From Mariprofundus sp. (lineage in GTDB: Bacteria; Pseudomonadota; Zetaproteobacteria; Mariprofundales; Mariprofundaceae): a DNA stretch of 7,467 nucleotides. The notes beneath the pieces were generated by a model. The model saw only the letters and a program-made list of their open reading frames with translations. It did not search any database and was not told the DNA's origin. Made by a program: the position numbers and the translations under genes. Numbering within the stretch: position 1 is the first letter of the stretch; every line of letters begins with the position of its first letter. Shown piece by piece: positions 1-5,644 of the stretch. The DNA lies in assembly GCA_021772845.1 (NCBI GenBank), contig JAJFLF010000332.1:1-7467 (forward strand), written 5' to 3'.

Positions 1-304
1 CATGGCCAAAACACATACGCGCAAAACCAGCTGTGGTGGCATTCAGACGCACATCTACAACACCATCATAGGTTGAGTGCACCCATGCTTTACCGCGCTT
101 AAAACCAAGAAACATAATCGCATCGGTATCACGCACATGAATACGAAATACCCGGCTTTCCATATCGCGCAGATACGGCTTCAACGATTCATCACGAGAA
201 AAAACCAGCCCCAGCACGGTAGTCATCACCACGCATTGCACTGGCACTGGGATCAGGCGCAATGGTAAAAACATCACACTCATCGCGCTACCCCCGCCAT
301 CCAT
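1..304 (-). CDS. SCP2-domain protein, UbiT-like quinone biosynthesis accessory factor (partial, C-terminus beyond left edge)
   Basis: About 101 codons are visible and the frame stays open to the left edge, so the gene is incomplete. The product resembles the start of an SCP2 (sterol-carrier-like) domain: a segment reading LPLRLIPVPVQ, then SRVFRIHVRDTD at about residues 50-61, close to the IHVRD block of E. coli UbiT (YhbT), then GKAWVHSTYDGVVDVRLNAT at about 71-90. Members of this family (UbiT, UbiJ) bind lipid-like quinone intermediates; UbiT works in oxygen-independent ubiquinone synthesis with UbiU and UbiV. Lying 19 bp downstream of ubiE on the same strand supports a quinone role and probable cotranscription. 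The start is uncertain: Met at 304 has no good Shine-Dalgarno, whereas Met8 (position 283) follows a G-rich run. UbiJ is the main alternative, since it commonly neighbours ubiE, but the motif fits UbiT better. Confidence 0.7.
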   Translation of the reverse strand, partial: MDGGGSAMSVMFLPLRLIPVPVQCVVMTTVLGLVFSRDESLKPYLRDMESRVFRIHVRDTDAIMFLGFKRGKAWVHSTYDGVVDVRLNATTAGFARMCFGH

Positions 305-323
305 GGCAGGAAAGAAACTCTGT

Positions 324-1130
324 TCATATCTTATAACCTCTATGCAGGGCAACAATACCACCGGACATATTATCATGTTTGATGAGATCAAAGCCTGCAT
401 TCGCAATCATTTTACTAAAACGCTGCTGATCGGGAAAACGGCGGATCGACTCAACCAGATACTGATACGAGTCGCGATCACCGGTAACTTTTTCACCAAT
501 CAACGGAATCATATTAAAAGAATAGGCATCATAAACAACATCCAAACCAGGCAGTGTAGGGCGCGAAAACTCCAGACACATGAACTGACCGCCCGGTTTA
601 AGAATACGATAGAATTCAGCCAAGCCCGCATCAACATCCAAAAAATTACGAATGCCAAAAGCAATAGTCACACAATCGAAGCTGTTATCTGCAAACGCAA
701 GCTTAGTACCATCAGACTGAATACAGTCTGCACGACCCGGCAGCAAACCAGCATCAATCACACGGCGCGCGCCCTCAGCCAGCATCGGACCATTCAGATC
801 GGTCAACACCACACGGCCGGAAGGCCCCATTTTGTTGGCCAGGCCAATCGCGATATCACCCGATCCCGCTGCCACATCCAACACCCGACTGCCAGCGCCA
901 ATAGCTGCTGTGGCAATCATGCGACGCTTCCATAAACGATGCATGCCTGCGCTCATCAGATCATTCATCACATCATATTGACTGGCCACAGACGAAAACA
1001 CGCCCATCACACGATTCACTTTCTCACTGCCACTGACCGTTTCATAGCCAAAGTGGGTCGCATCAGCTGAGCGACCGTTCACATGATCGTCAGAGCTGTC
1101 AGTATTGTTTATAAGGTTAGGGTTATTCAT
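324..1130 (-). CDS. ubiE: Ubiquinone/menaquinone biosynthesis C-methyltransferase UbiE
   Basis: A 268-residue class I SAM-dependent methyltransferase that C-methylates the demethylated quinone ring (2-polyprenyl-6-methoxy-benzoquinol and demethylmenaquinol) at the inner membrane face. Visible signatures: THFGYETV at about 25-32, YDVMNDLMSAGMHRLWKR at 52-69, the SAM-binding motif VLDVAAGSGD at 83-92, acidic loop TDLN at 110-113, FGIRN at 158-162, LKPGG at 177-181, YDAYSF at 200-205, DSYQYL at 220-225 and the typical C-terminus ALHRGYKI. Compared with E. coli UbiE (251 aa) it has about 17 extra polar residues at the N-terminus. The ATG lacks an evident Shine-Dalgarno and no other in-frame ATG precedes the conserved block, so initiation may be weak or leaderless; a five-codon ATG...TAA frame overlaps the start. 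It diverges from nrdJa across a shared 229-bp region and is followed by an SCP2 gene. Confidence 0.96.
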   Translation of the reverse strand: MNNPNLINNTDSSDDHVNGRSADATHFGYETVSGSEKVNRVMGVFSSVASQYDVMNDLMSAGMHRLWKRRMIATAAIGAGSRVLDVAAGSGDIAIGLANKMGPSGRVVLTDLNGPMLAEGARRVIDAGLLPGRADCIQSDGTKLAFADNSFDCVTIAFGIRNFLDVDAGLAEFYRILKPGGQFMCLEFSRPTLPGLDVVYDAYSFNMIPLIGEKVTGDRDSYQYLVESIRRFPDQQRFSKMIANAGFDLIKHDNMSGGIVALHRGYKI

Positions 1131-1178
1131 GGATGCGCATCGTATCAGGCAGAGCCTTGCTCTCCAAATAAAGTCTAC

Positions 1179-1187
1179 TTATCCACA
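1179..1187 (+). promoter_or_regulatory. DnaA box, perfect consensus
   Basis: TTATCCACA matches the high-affinity DnaA box at all nine positions. It faces a second perfect copy at 1215-1223 in opposite orientation; with one extra paired base each, the two form 10-bp inverted arms 25 bp apart. It lies about 130 bp upstream of the predicted nrdJa start point and about 50 bp upstream of ubiE. DnaA is known to act at the E. coli nrdAB promoter, so a role in coupling reductase expression to replication initiation is a reasonable inference. Confidence 0.7.
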
Positions 1188-1214
1188 GGGATTTACACAT
1201 TACTGTGCACATTC

Positions 1215-1223
1215 TGTGGATAA
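1215..1223 (-). promoter_or_regulatory. DnaA box, perfect consensus, inverted
   Basis: TGTGGATAA, i.e. TTATCCACA on the minus strand, is a second exact DnaA box. It starts 36 bp from the first one and ends 26 bp before the upstream NrdR-like box. Two exact nonamers within 45 bp in an intergenic region are unlikely by chance. A looser 7/9 match (TTATCCAAG, 1342-1350) overlaps the nrdJa ribosome binding site and is probably coincidental. Confidence 0.7.
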
Positions 1224-1249
1224 ACGGTGCATAGTTTGTGCGTGTCAAA

Positions 1250-1265
1250 ATACTACACTTAGTGT
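1250..1265 (+). promoter_or_regulatory. NrdR-like box 1 (upstream)
   Basis: ATACTACACTTAGTGT matches 12 of 16 positions of the canonical NrdR box ACACTATATATAGTGT, including the right-hand TAGTGT and left-hand ACTA. NrdR is the zinc-finger/ATP-cone repressor of bacterial ribonucleotide reductase genes and binds two boxes set close to three helical turns apart. This site starts exactly 32 bp before the second box, the spacing expected for NrdR, which makes the pair much more convincing than either site alone. Confidence 0.68.
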
Positions 1266-1276
1266 GTCCAATTATC

Positions 1277-1304
1277 TTGACACCCTACATATAGTGCCTA
1301 CACT
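1277..1304 (+). promoter_or_regulatory. Predicted sigma70 promoter of nrdJa
   Basis: A perfect -35 hexamer TTGACA (1277-1282) is followed after 16 bp by TACACT (1299-1304), a 4/6 match to the -10 consensus. Transcription would start near 1311, giving an untranslated leader of about 50 nt. The downstream NrdR-like box fills the spacer, so a bound repressor would block RNA polymerase directly. Confidence 0.65.
1282..1297 (+). promoter_or_regulatory. NrdR-like box 2 (within promoter spacer)
   Basis: ACCCTACATATAGTGC matches 13 of 16 positions of the canonical NrdR box ACACTATATATAGTGT, with the core CTA.ATATAGTG preserved. It begins at the last base of the -35 hexamer and ends just before the -10 hexamer. 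The 16-bp gap to box 1 gives the 32-bp centre-to-centre distance typical of paired NrdR sites. Inferred effect: repression of nrdJa when dATP is plentiful. Confidence 0.75.
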
Positions 1305-1347
1305 CACCACCAAGATTTCTGAGTCACAAGAAACAAACAGTTTATCC

Positions 1348-1355
1348 AAGGGGAG
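1348..1355 (+). promoter_or_regulatory. Ribosome binding site fixing the nrdJa start
   Basis: AAGGGGAG lies 4 nt before the ATG at 1360. It decides the start: the open frame continues upstream to an ATG at 1105, but that extension would run through the promoter, both NrdR-like boxes, both DnaA boxes and the start of ubiE, and has no reductase-like sequence. Confidence 0.85.
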
Positions 1356-1359
1356 TTGT

Positions 1360-3531
1360 ATGAGCGCGAATTCGCAGGCTTTGAATGTTGCATCTATTGA
1401 AAAGATCGAAGAGAATCAAACCACTGAGATTACTTTTCAGCCGGCTTCACTGGATATCTGGGATAAAAAATATCGCTTAAAGGACAAAGACAACAACTCC
1501 GTTGACGCTGACATTCAAGCTACTTATGAGCGCGTTGCTATCGCTTTAGCCGACGTCGAAGAAGAAGAGAAACGTGAATTCTGGCACAATCGATTCACAT
1601 GGGCATTGGCTAACGGCGCCATCCCTGCTGGCCGCATCATGTCCAATGCCGGTGCCCACGCGCACAAACCAGCCACATCCACTATCAACTGCACTGTTTC
1701 AGGTACTGTACCCGACTCCATGGATGGCATTCTATCCATGGTTCACGAAGCTGGCCTGACACTGAAAGCTGGCTGCGGCATCGGTTATGAGTTCTCCACC
1801 CTGCGTCCAAAAGGTGCTTATGTAAGCGGCGCTGGCGCCTACACATCAGGCCCACTCTCGTTCATGGATATTTACGATAAAATGTGTTTCACCGTCTCAT
1901 CTGCCGGCGGACGTCGTGGCGCTCAAATGGGCACGTTTGATATTTCTCACCCGGACATCATGGATTTCATTCGCGCCAAACGTGAAGATGGTCGTCTGCG
2001 TCAGTTCAACCTCTCCTGCCTGATTACACGCGACTTTATGGAAGCGGTAACCAATGATGGTGACTGGGATCTCGTATTCCCTGCCAGCCAGGCTGAGCTA
2101 GATGATTCTGAAACACGCATTGTGTTCAAACATGTTGCCAACCCACCGAAAGGTTCTGTCAAAGATGATCGTGGTTTCGTCGCCTGCAAAGTATATAAAA
2201 CTCTGAAAGCCAATCGCCTGTGGGATGTCATTATGGCCTCCACCTATGATTATGCTGAACCAGGCTTCATCCTTATTGATGAAGTCAATGAACTGAACAA
2301 CAACTGGTTCTGTGAAGACATCCGCGCCACCAACCCATGTGGTGAGCAGCCACTGCCTCCATATGGAGCCTGCCTGCTGGGCAGCATCAACCTGACCAAA
2401 TTTGTACGCGAACCTTTTACAGAAAACGCGCATTTCGATTGGGAGTGCTACCGTGAAGTCATCTCTGTATTCACCCGCATGCTGGATAACGTTGTAGATA
2501 TTAATGGCCTGCCACTGGAAAAACAGCGTGATGAAATTCTATCTAAACGCCGCCACGGCATGGGTTTTCTTGGGCTGGGTTCTACGCTGACCATGTTACG
2601 TACACCATACGGATCAGAAAAATCACTCGAATTTACCGAGCAGATCGCCTATGAAATGGCACGCACAGGTTTCCAGGCAGGTATTGAACTGGCCGAAGAA
2701 AAGGGTGCAGCTCCGATCATGGATCAAAGCTTTGAGGTCACAGCTGAAATGATGACCAAATGCCCGACAATGGCAGAAGATGGCATCAAGATTGGTGACC
2801 AGCTACTTGGTAAAGTGCTGTGGGCCAAATATTCAAACTACATGCAGAAGTTCCTTGCTACCGGCAATGATGAAGATCGCGCTATGATCGAAGCATTGAT
2901 CGAAAAGGGCTGTCGTTTCACGCATCACTCATCGATTGCACCAACCGGTACCATCTCGCTGAGTCTGGCCAATAACGCGTCCAACGGCATTGAACCAAGT
3001 TTCGCCCATCATTATGCCCGCAACATTATTCGTGAAGGCAAAAAGTCAAAAGAGAAAGTTGATGTATTCTCCTATGAACTACTGGCTTATCGCGGATTAA
3101 TTAATGCTGATGCCATGCCACACTCAACGGAAGAGGGCTGCAAACTGCCTGATTATTTCATCAGTGCTGATGAAGTCACTCCCAAGCAGCATGTTGATAT
3201 TCAAGCTGCAGCACAGCGCTGGGTCGATTCATCTATCTCCAAAACTGCCAATGTACCGACTGATTATCCTTACGAGGATTTCAAAGACATCTACCTCTAT
3301 GCCTACAAACAGGGTCTGAAAGGTTGCACCACATTCCGATTCAATCCGGAAGCTTTCCAGGGCGTATTGGTAAAAGAAGAAGATCTGGCCAACACCACTT
3401 ACAAATTCACACTGGATGACGGCAGCGTGGTTGAAGCCAAAGGCAATGATGAGATCGAATATGATGGCGAAATGCACAGTGCCGCCAACCTGTTTGATGC
3501 CCTGAAAGAAGGCTATTACGGCAAGTTTTAG
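1360..3531 (+). CDS. nrdJa: Adenosylcobalamin-dependent (class II) ribonucleotide reductase, catalytic chain NrdJa
   Basis: A 723-residue enzyme that reduces ribonucleotides to deoxyribonucleotides, using coenzyme B12 to make a cysteine radical, so it needs no oxygen. Visible key residues: NCTVSG at 110-115 gives C111, the first redox cysteine; AGLTLKAGCGIGYEFSTLRP at 131-150; FNLS at 216-219; ATNPCGEQPL at 323-332 supplies N325, the probable thiyl-radical C327 and E329; C338 in YGACLLGS is the partner redox cysteine; APTGTISLSLANNASNGIEP at 527-546 is the phosphate-binding region; KGCTTFRFN at 654-662 closes the barrel. It matches the Pseudomonas NrdJa type throughout, up to the ending DALKEGYYGKF. 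There is no C-terminal CxxC tail; that tail is encoded separately in nrdJb. Expression is probably controlled by NrdR and perhaps DnaA. Cofactor and motif calls are family knowledge applied to residues seen here. Confidence 0.96.
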   Translation: MSANSQALNVASIEKIEENQTTEITFQPASLDIWDKKYRLKDKDNNSVDADIQATYERVAIALADVEEEEKREFWHNRFTWALANGAIPAGRIMSNAGAHAHKPATSTINCTVSGTVPDSMDGILSMVHEAGLTLKAGCGIGYEFSTLRPKGAYVSGAGAYTSGPLSFMDIYDKMCFTVSSAGGRRGAQMGTFDISHPDIMDFIRAKREDGRLRQFNLSCLITRDFMEAVTNDGDWDLVFPASQAELDDSETRIVFKHVANPPKGSVKDDRGFVACKVYKTLKANRLWDVIMASTYDYAEPGFILIDEVNELNNNWFCEDIRATNPCGEQPLPPYGACLLGSINLTKFVREPFTENAHFDWECYREVISVFTRMLDNVVDINGLPLEKQRDEILSKRRHGMGFLGLGSTLTMLRTPYGSEKSLEFTEQIAYEMARTGFQAGIELAEEKGAAPIMDQSFEVTAEMMTKCPTMAEDGIKIGDQLLGKVLWAKYSNYMQKFLATGNDEDRAMIEALIEKGCRFTHHSSIAPTGTISLSLANNASNGIEPSFAHHYARNIIREGKKSKEKVDVFSYELLAYRGLINADAMPHSTEEGCKLPDYFISADEVTPKQHVDIQAAAQRWVDSSISKTANVPTDYPYEDFKDIYLYAYKQGLKGCTTFRFNPEAFQGVLVKEEDLANTTYKFTLDDGSVVEAKGNDEIEYDGEMHSAANLFDALKEGYYGKF

Positions 3532-3554
3532 GCTGAATATGAATGCAGCACCAG

Positions 3555-3563
3555 TGATATAAT
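3555..3563 (+). promoter_or_regulatory. Possible internal promoter: extended -10 element
   Basis: TGATATAAT is a perfect extended -10 element (TGn plus TATAAT) just after the nrdJa stop codon. The region 17-18 bp upstream (GAATAT / TGAATA) is a poor -35, which extended -10 promoters can tolerate. It would start transcripts near 3570, serving the small frame at 3605 and nrdJb independently of the NrdR-controlled promoter. The motif also sits inside a short inverted repeat, GTGA-N7-TCAC (3554-3568). Confidence 0.45.
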
Positions 3564-3594
3564 CTCACCGGAAGCACCACCAAGATCAAAATAC

Positions 3595-3598
3595 AGGA
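3595..3598 (+). promoter_or_regulatory. Ribosome binding site of the small frame at 3605
   Basis: AGGA sits 6 nt before the ATG at 3605, a normal spacing. It is the main evidence that the 59-codon frame is translated. Confidence 0.45.
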
Positions 3599-3604
3599 TG
3601 TGCA

Positions 3605-3784
3605 ATGAATACGAAGCCAACAACTAAAGAAGAGAAGCCAGAAAACATATCCAGAATCGACTCGCAGGATCAAGCTGGTGGCATATTCAGTCATGATGAT
3701 AACAACGTTACAAAATCAAATGATAACGTGCATATCAATCATATTATAAGCCCCGTCATGAGCGATGACGCTGAAGAAAAGTAG
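3605..3784 (+). CDS. Small hypothetical protein (59 aa) between nrdJa and nrdJb
   Basis: I do not recognise this protein. It begins MNTKPTTKEEKPENISRIDS and ends VMSDDAEEK; it is strongly polar and charged, rich in Asp, Asn, Glu and Lys, with a single aromatic residue (F28), no cysteines, no signal peptide and no membrane helix, so it is likely disordered. Support for a real gene: a well-placed AGGA, an extended -10 motif about 40 bp upstream, and a position filling most of the 322-bp gap inside a gene pair that is nearly contiguous in Pseudomonas. Against: its composition could come from AT-rich noncoding DNA read in frame, and 59 codons is short. It could also be a leader peptide or a decayed N-terminal piece of nrdJb, though I see no similarity to NrdJb. 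Confidence 0.4.
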   Translation: MNTKPTTKEEKPENISRIDSQDQAGGIFSHDDNNVTKSNDNVHINHIISPVMSDDAEEK

Positions 3785-3812
3785 AAAGCCTGGAACCGCA
3801 TAAAAAGTTTAG

Positions 3813-3842
3813 CTCTTCCGAATGCCATGCATTCGAGCCGAG
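3813..3842 (+). repeat. Hairpin upstream of nrdJb
   Basis: CGAATGC (3819-3825) and GCATTCG (3829-3835) form a perfect 7-bp stem with a 3-nt loop; CTC (3813-3815) and GAG (3840-3842) could extend it past a small internal loop. It ends 11 nt before the nrdJb ATG at 3854, with only the GGAG site between, and is not followed by a T-run. It is therefore not a standard terminator. It could be an RNA processing or stability element, or affect nrdJb translation. Confidence 0.45.
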
Positions 3843-3845
3843 TTT

Positions 3846-3849
3846 GGAG
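3846..3849 (+). promoter_or_regulatory. Ribosome binding site of nrdJb
   Basis: GGAG precedes two consecutive in-frame ATG codons (3854 and 3857), at 4 and 7 nt. Spacing favours the second Met as the actual start, which would shorten the product by one residue. Confidence 0.6.
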
Positions 3850-3853
3850 ATAA

Positions 3854-4498
3854 ATGATGAATATAAAAATTGATAATAAAATCACTGCTTATGAAGTAAA
3901 AAAAGAAAATGACGACAGCAACAAGGAAGAAGCAACGGTTCACCACATCGCACCGCTTCTGGAGCGCGACGATATTCTTGAAGGCAGCACCTACAAAATT
4001 AAAACCCCGAATTCCGATCATGCGATGTATATTACCATCAACGATGTGGTGGTTAATCACGGCACGCCGGATGAACATCGTCGTCCTTTCGAGATATTCA
4101 TCAACTCCAAGAATATGGAGCACTTCATGTGGATTGTGGCACTGACCCGCATCACCTCCGCAATCTTCCGCAAGGGTGGCGACATCACCTTCTTGGTTGA
4201 AGAGCTTAAAGCAGTATTCGATCCACGTGGTGGTTATTACAAACGTGGTGGCAAATATATGCCATCCATCGTTGCTGAAATCGGTGAAGTAATTCAGCAG
4301 CATCTGATCTCCATCGGCATGATGGAAGGTCAGCTCAACAATGCCGAACTACAGGCTAAACGCCATGAAGCAGAAGAGAAGCTTGGTTCTGATGCCATCG
4401 CCAAAGGCAACCAATGTGATAAATGCGGTGCCATGGCTGTTGTACGCTTAGATAACTGTAACTGTTGCCTGGAATGCGGCGACTCCAAGTGCGGTTAA
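3854..4498 (+). CDS. nrdJb: Class II ribonucleotide reductase accessory chain NrdJb
   Basis: A 214-residue protein matching Pseudomonas NrdJb, the separately encoded C-terminal part of the B12-dependent reductase. Seen in the sequence: APLLERDDILEGSTYKIKTP at 33-52, RRPFEIFINSKNMEHF at 76-91, AVFDPRGGYYKRGGKYMPS at 120-138, a charged linker around 160-185, and a cysteine-rich end with C188, C191, C202, C204, C205, C208 and C213 (CDKCG ... ECGDSKCG). In single-chain class II enzymes the C-terminal cysteines re-reduce the active-site disulfide and pass electrons from thioredoxin, and some bind zinc. By inference NrdJb does this for NrdJa, whose chain ends without them. The first 30 residues are polar and poorly conserved. 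It may be cotranscribed with nrdJa and/or from the internal promoter near 3558; it ends 40 bp before a strong terminator. Confidence 0.93.
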   Translation: MMNIKIDNKITAYEVKKENDDSNKEEATVHHIAPLLERDDILEGSTYKIKTPNSDHAMYITINDVVVNHGTPDEHRRPFEIFINSKNMEHFMWIVALTRITSAIFRKGGDITFLVEELKAVFDPRGGYYKRGGKYMPSIVAEIGEVIQQHLISIGMMEGQLNNAELQAKRHEAEEKLGSDAIAKGNQCDKCGAMAVVRLDNCNCCLECGDSKCG

Positions 4499-4530
4499 TC
4501 CACACGTAATAACGCACATAAACGCAGTAC

Positions 4531-4560
4531 AAAAAAAGGGAGCCAATGGCTCCCTTTTTT
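4531..4560. terminator. Bidirectional intrinsic terminator
   Basis: GGGAGCC (4538-4544) pairs with GGCTCCC (4548-4554) around an AAT loop. Seven A's precede the stem and six T's follow it, so it forms a Rho-independent terminator on both strands. It ends the nrdJa-nrdJb unit and, from the other side, the lipoprotein operon that ends at 4611. Confidence 0.93.
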
Positions 4561-4610
4561 AATGCAATATTGTGCCCTTGAGCACCAAAAAATCTAAGCA
4601 ATTCATTTCG

Positions 4611-5261
4611 TTAGTGCGTTGTTTCCAAGGCATACGGCCCATTTGGCAATCCTCTTATCTGATCGTTGATTGATCCGTTACTCGCCACGCGGGAAAGCTC
4701 TGGCGTTCTATCAATCATAGTCCCGGCAACCTGTTCAACAATAGCCCCGACCAGTGCTCCAGCCAGACCTCCGCCACCATCACCTGATGCATACTGTGCA
4801 AAAGCTTCTGCATCCCAAAGCAAGTCACCAGTTTTACTATCTACCAACCTCAGACCAGCACGAACCACAGTCTTGGAAGAAAGCACCTGATATTTCTGCC
4901 CCCACTCTTCAATCGAGATATATAATACGGCATCAGCACCGATATGCTGAGTAAGTTTATCCAGCGGAATAGCATGCATATCTGCAGGAGAAGGAAGCCC
5001 ATTTTCTTTCATGAGACTATCTATCACTGCGACAGGAAACACATAATATCCCTTTTCAGCTAGAGGCCGGGAAATCGTAGAGAGATAAACATATGATGCA
5101 TTCACTTCGACAGTATTGTTCAGCGGTGGGAGCACCAGAATAGACCTAGGCTTACTTTTTTCCAAAGCAGAATAATCATAGGGCTGCTTTGGAGCGCACC
5201 CCGACAGGAGCAGAACCACCAAAGGCATCAGGATGAAGAATCGCTTTATCCAACAAATCAT
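4611..5261 (-). CDS. DUF799 family lipoprotein (GNA1162/NMB1162-like)
   Basis: A 216-residue predicted outer-membrane lipoprotein. It has a charged start, a hydrophobic stretch and a lipobox LLSGC with the lipidated cysteine at residue 22; the next residue is Ala, not the Asp that would retain it in the inner membrane. The mature part begins with a Pro/Tyr-rich segment, then SILVLPPLNNTVEV at about 40-53, GADAVLYISIEEW at 108-120, LVDSKTGDLLWD at 139-150 and a glycine-rich, membrane-prone stretch GDGGGGLAGALVGAIVEQV at 160-178. These fit the DUF799/GNA1162 family, a surface antigen in Neisseria with a TolB/CsgG-like fold; biochemical function is unsettled. The gene is last of three: its ATG overlaps the stop of the DUF4810 gene (TAATG) and an AAGGAG lies upstream, so translation is probably coupled. 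It is followed by the shared terminator. Confidence 0.88.
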   Translation of the reverse strand: MICWIKRFFILMPLVVLLLSGCAPKQPYDYSALEKSKPRSILVLPPLNNTVEVNASYVYLSTISRPLAEKGYYVFPVAVIDSLMKENGLPSPADMHAIPLDKLTQHIGADAVLYISIEEWGQKYQVLSSKTVVRAGLRLVDSKTGDLLWDAEAFAQYASGDGGGGLAGALVGAIVEQVAGTMIDRTPELSRVASNGSINDQIRGLPNGPYALETTH

Positions 5262-5644
5262 TATAACTTCTCCTTGGATGCTCGATCAATGAGCCCTTGA
5301 ACAAACGTGCTTGATTCGGGATATAGCTTTTGCTCTTCAAGCAAAGCTGCCTTTCCTTGCGCGGACTTCCCCTGCGCTGCATACATCAACCCTAGGTGCG
5401 CATACATACCTGGTGGAACCGGCTTACCTGCGCCTTCGGCTTTCTGAATATCAGCGGTTAGTTTTTCAATTTGCATCACAGCATCTGCCTTACCTGGCTC
5501 TACATACATGTCATGGATCAACTGCTCATACTCGCCCCAGTAATAGATATCATTAGCAGGTTTTACGCAGCCGGACAAAAACAAAAGGCTGACAATTATT
5601 ATAAGTAAATGGGTGGATTTATAGTTCAACATGCCAACGACCAT
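5261..5644 (-). CDS. DUF4810 family lipoprotein (NMB1163-like)
   Basis: A 127-residue small lipoprotein. The signal peptide ends in LFLSGC, with the lipidated cysteine at residue 26 followed by Val, consistent with outer-membrane sorting. The mature protein shows the family marks: YYWGEYEQLIHDMY at 34-47, PPGMYAHLGLMYAAQGKSAQ at 77-96 and LYPESSTFVQGLI at 107-119; the middle and end look like a TPR-type helical pair. No catalytic residues are apparent; a structural or assembly role with its two lipoprotein neighbours is inferred from conserved gene order. It overlaps the upstream CsgG-like gene by 26 bp if Met1 is used, or by 14 bp if Met5 (position 5632) is used; neither has a clear Shine-Dalgarno, suggesting translational coupling. 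The stop overlaps the next start by one base. Confidence 0.88.
   Translation of the reverse strand: MVVGMLNYKSTHLLIIIVSLLFLSGCVKPANDIYYWGEYEQLIHDMYVEPGKADAVMQIEKLTADIQKAEGAGKPVPPGMYAHLGLMYAAQGKSAQGKAALLEEQKLYPESSTFVQGLIDRASKEKL

Noticed and set aside
303..935. 210-codon plus-strand frame
   Set aside because: It lies antisense to ubiE, and its translation shows no recognisable domain; ubiE is conserved along its whole length.
1236..1249. Possible FNR/Anr site (TTGTGCGTGTCAA)
   Set aside because: The half-sites are one base too close and the inner bases do not match TTGAT-N4-ATCAA.
1342..1350. Third DnaA-like box TTATCCAAG
   Set aside because: Only 7 of 9 bases match and it overlaps the nrdJa ribosome binding site.
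1105..1359. 85-codon upstream extension of the nrdJa frame
   Set aside because: It runs through the promoter, NrdR-like boxes, DnaA boxes and into ubiE on the other strand, and has no reductase-like sequence; the ATG at 1360 has a strong Shine-Dalgarno.
3407..3694. 95-codon minus-strand frame across the nrdJa end
   Set aside because: Antisense to the conserved NrdJa C-terminus and overlapping the predicted internal promoter; no recognisable domain or plausible start signal.
3813..3842. Hairpin read as a terminator between nrdJa and nrdJb
   Set aside because: No T-run follows the stem and it sits directly before the nrdJb ribosome binding site.
3809..4303. 164-codon minus-strand frame
   Set aside because: It is the shadow of nrdJb, whose sequence is conserved in family blocks.
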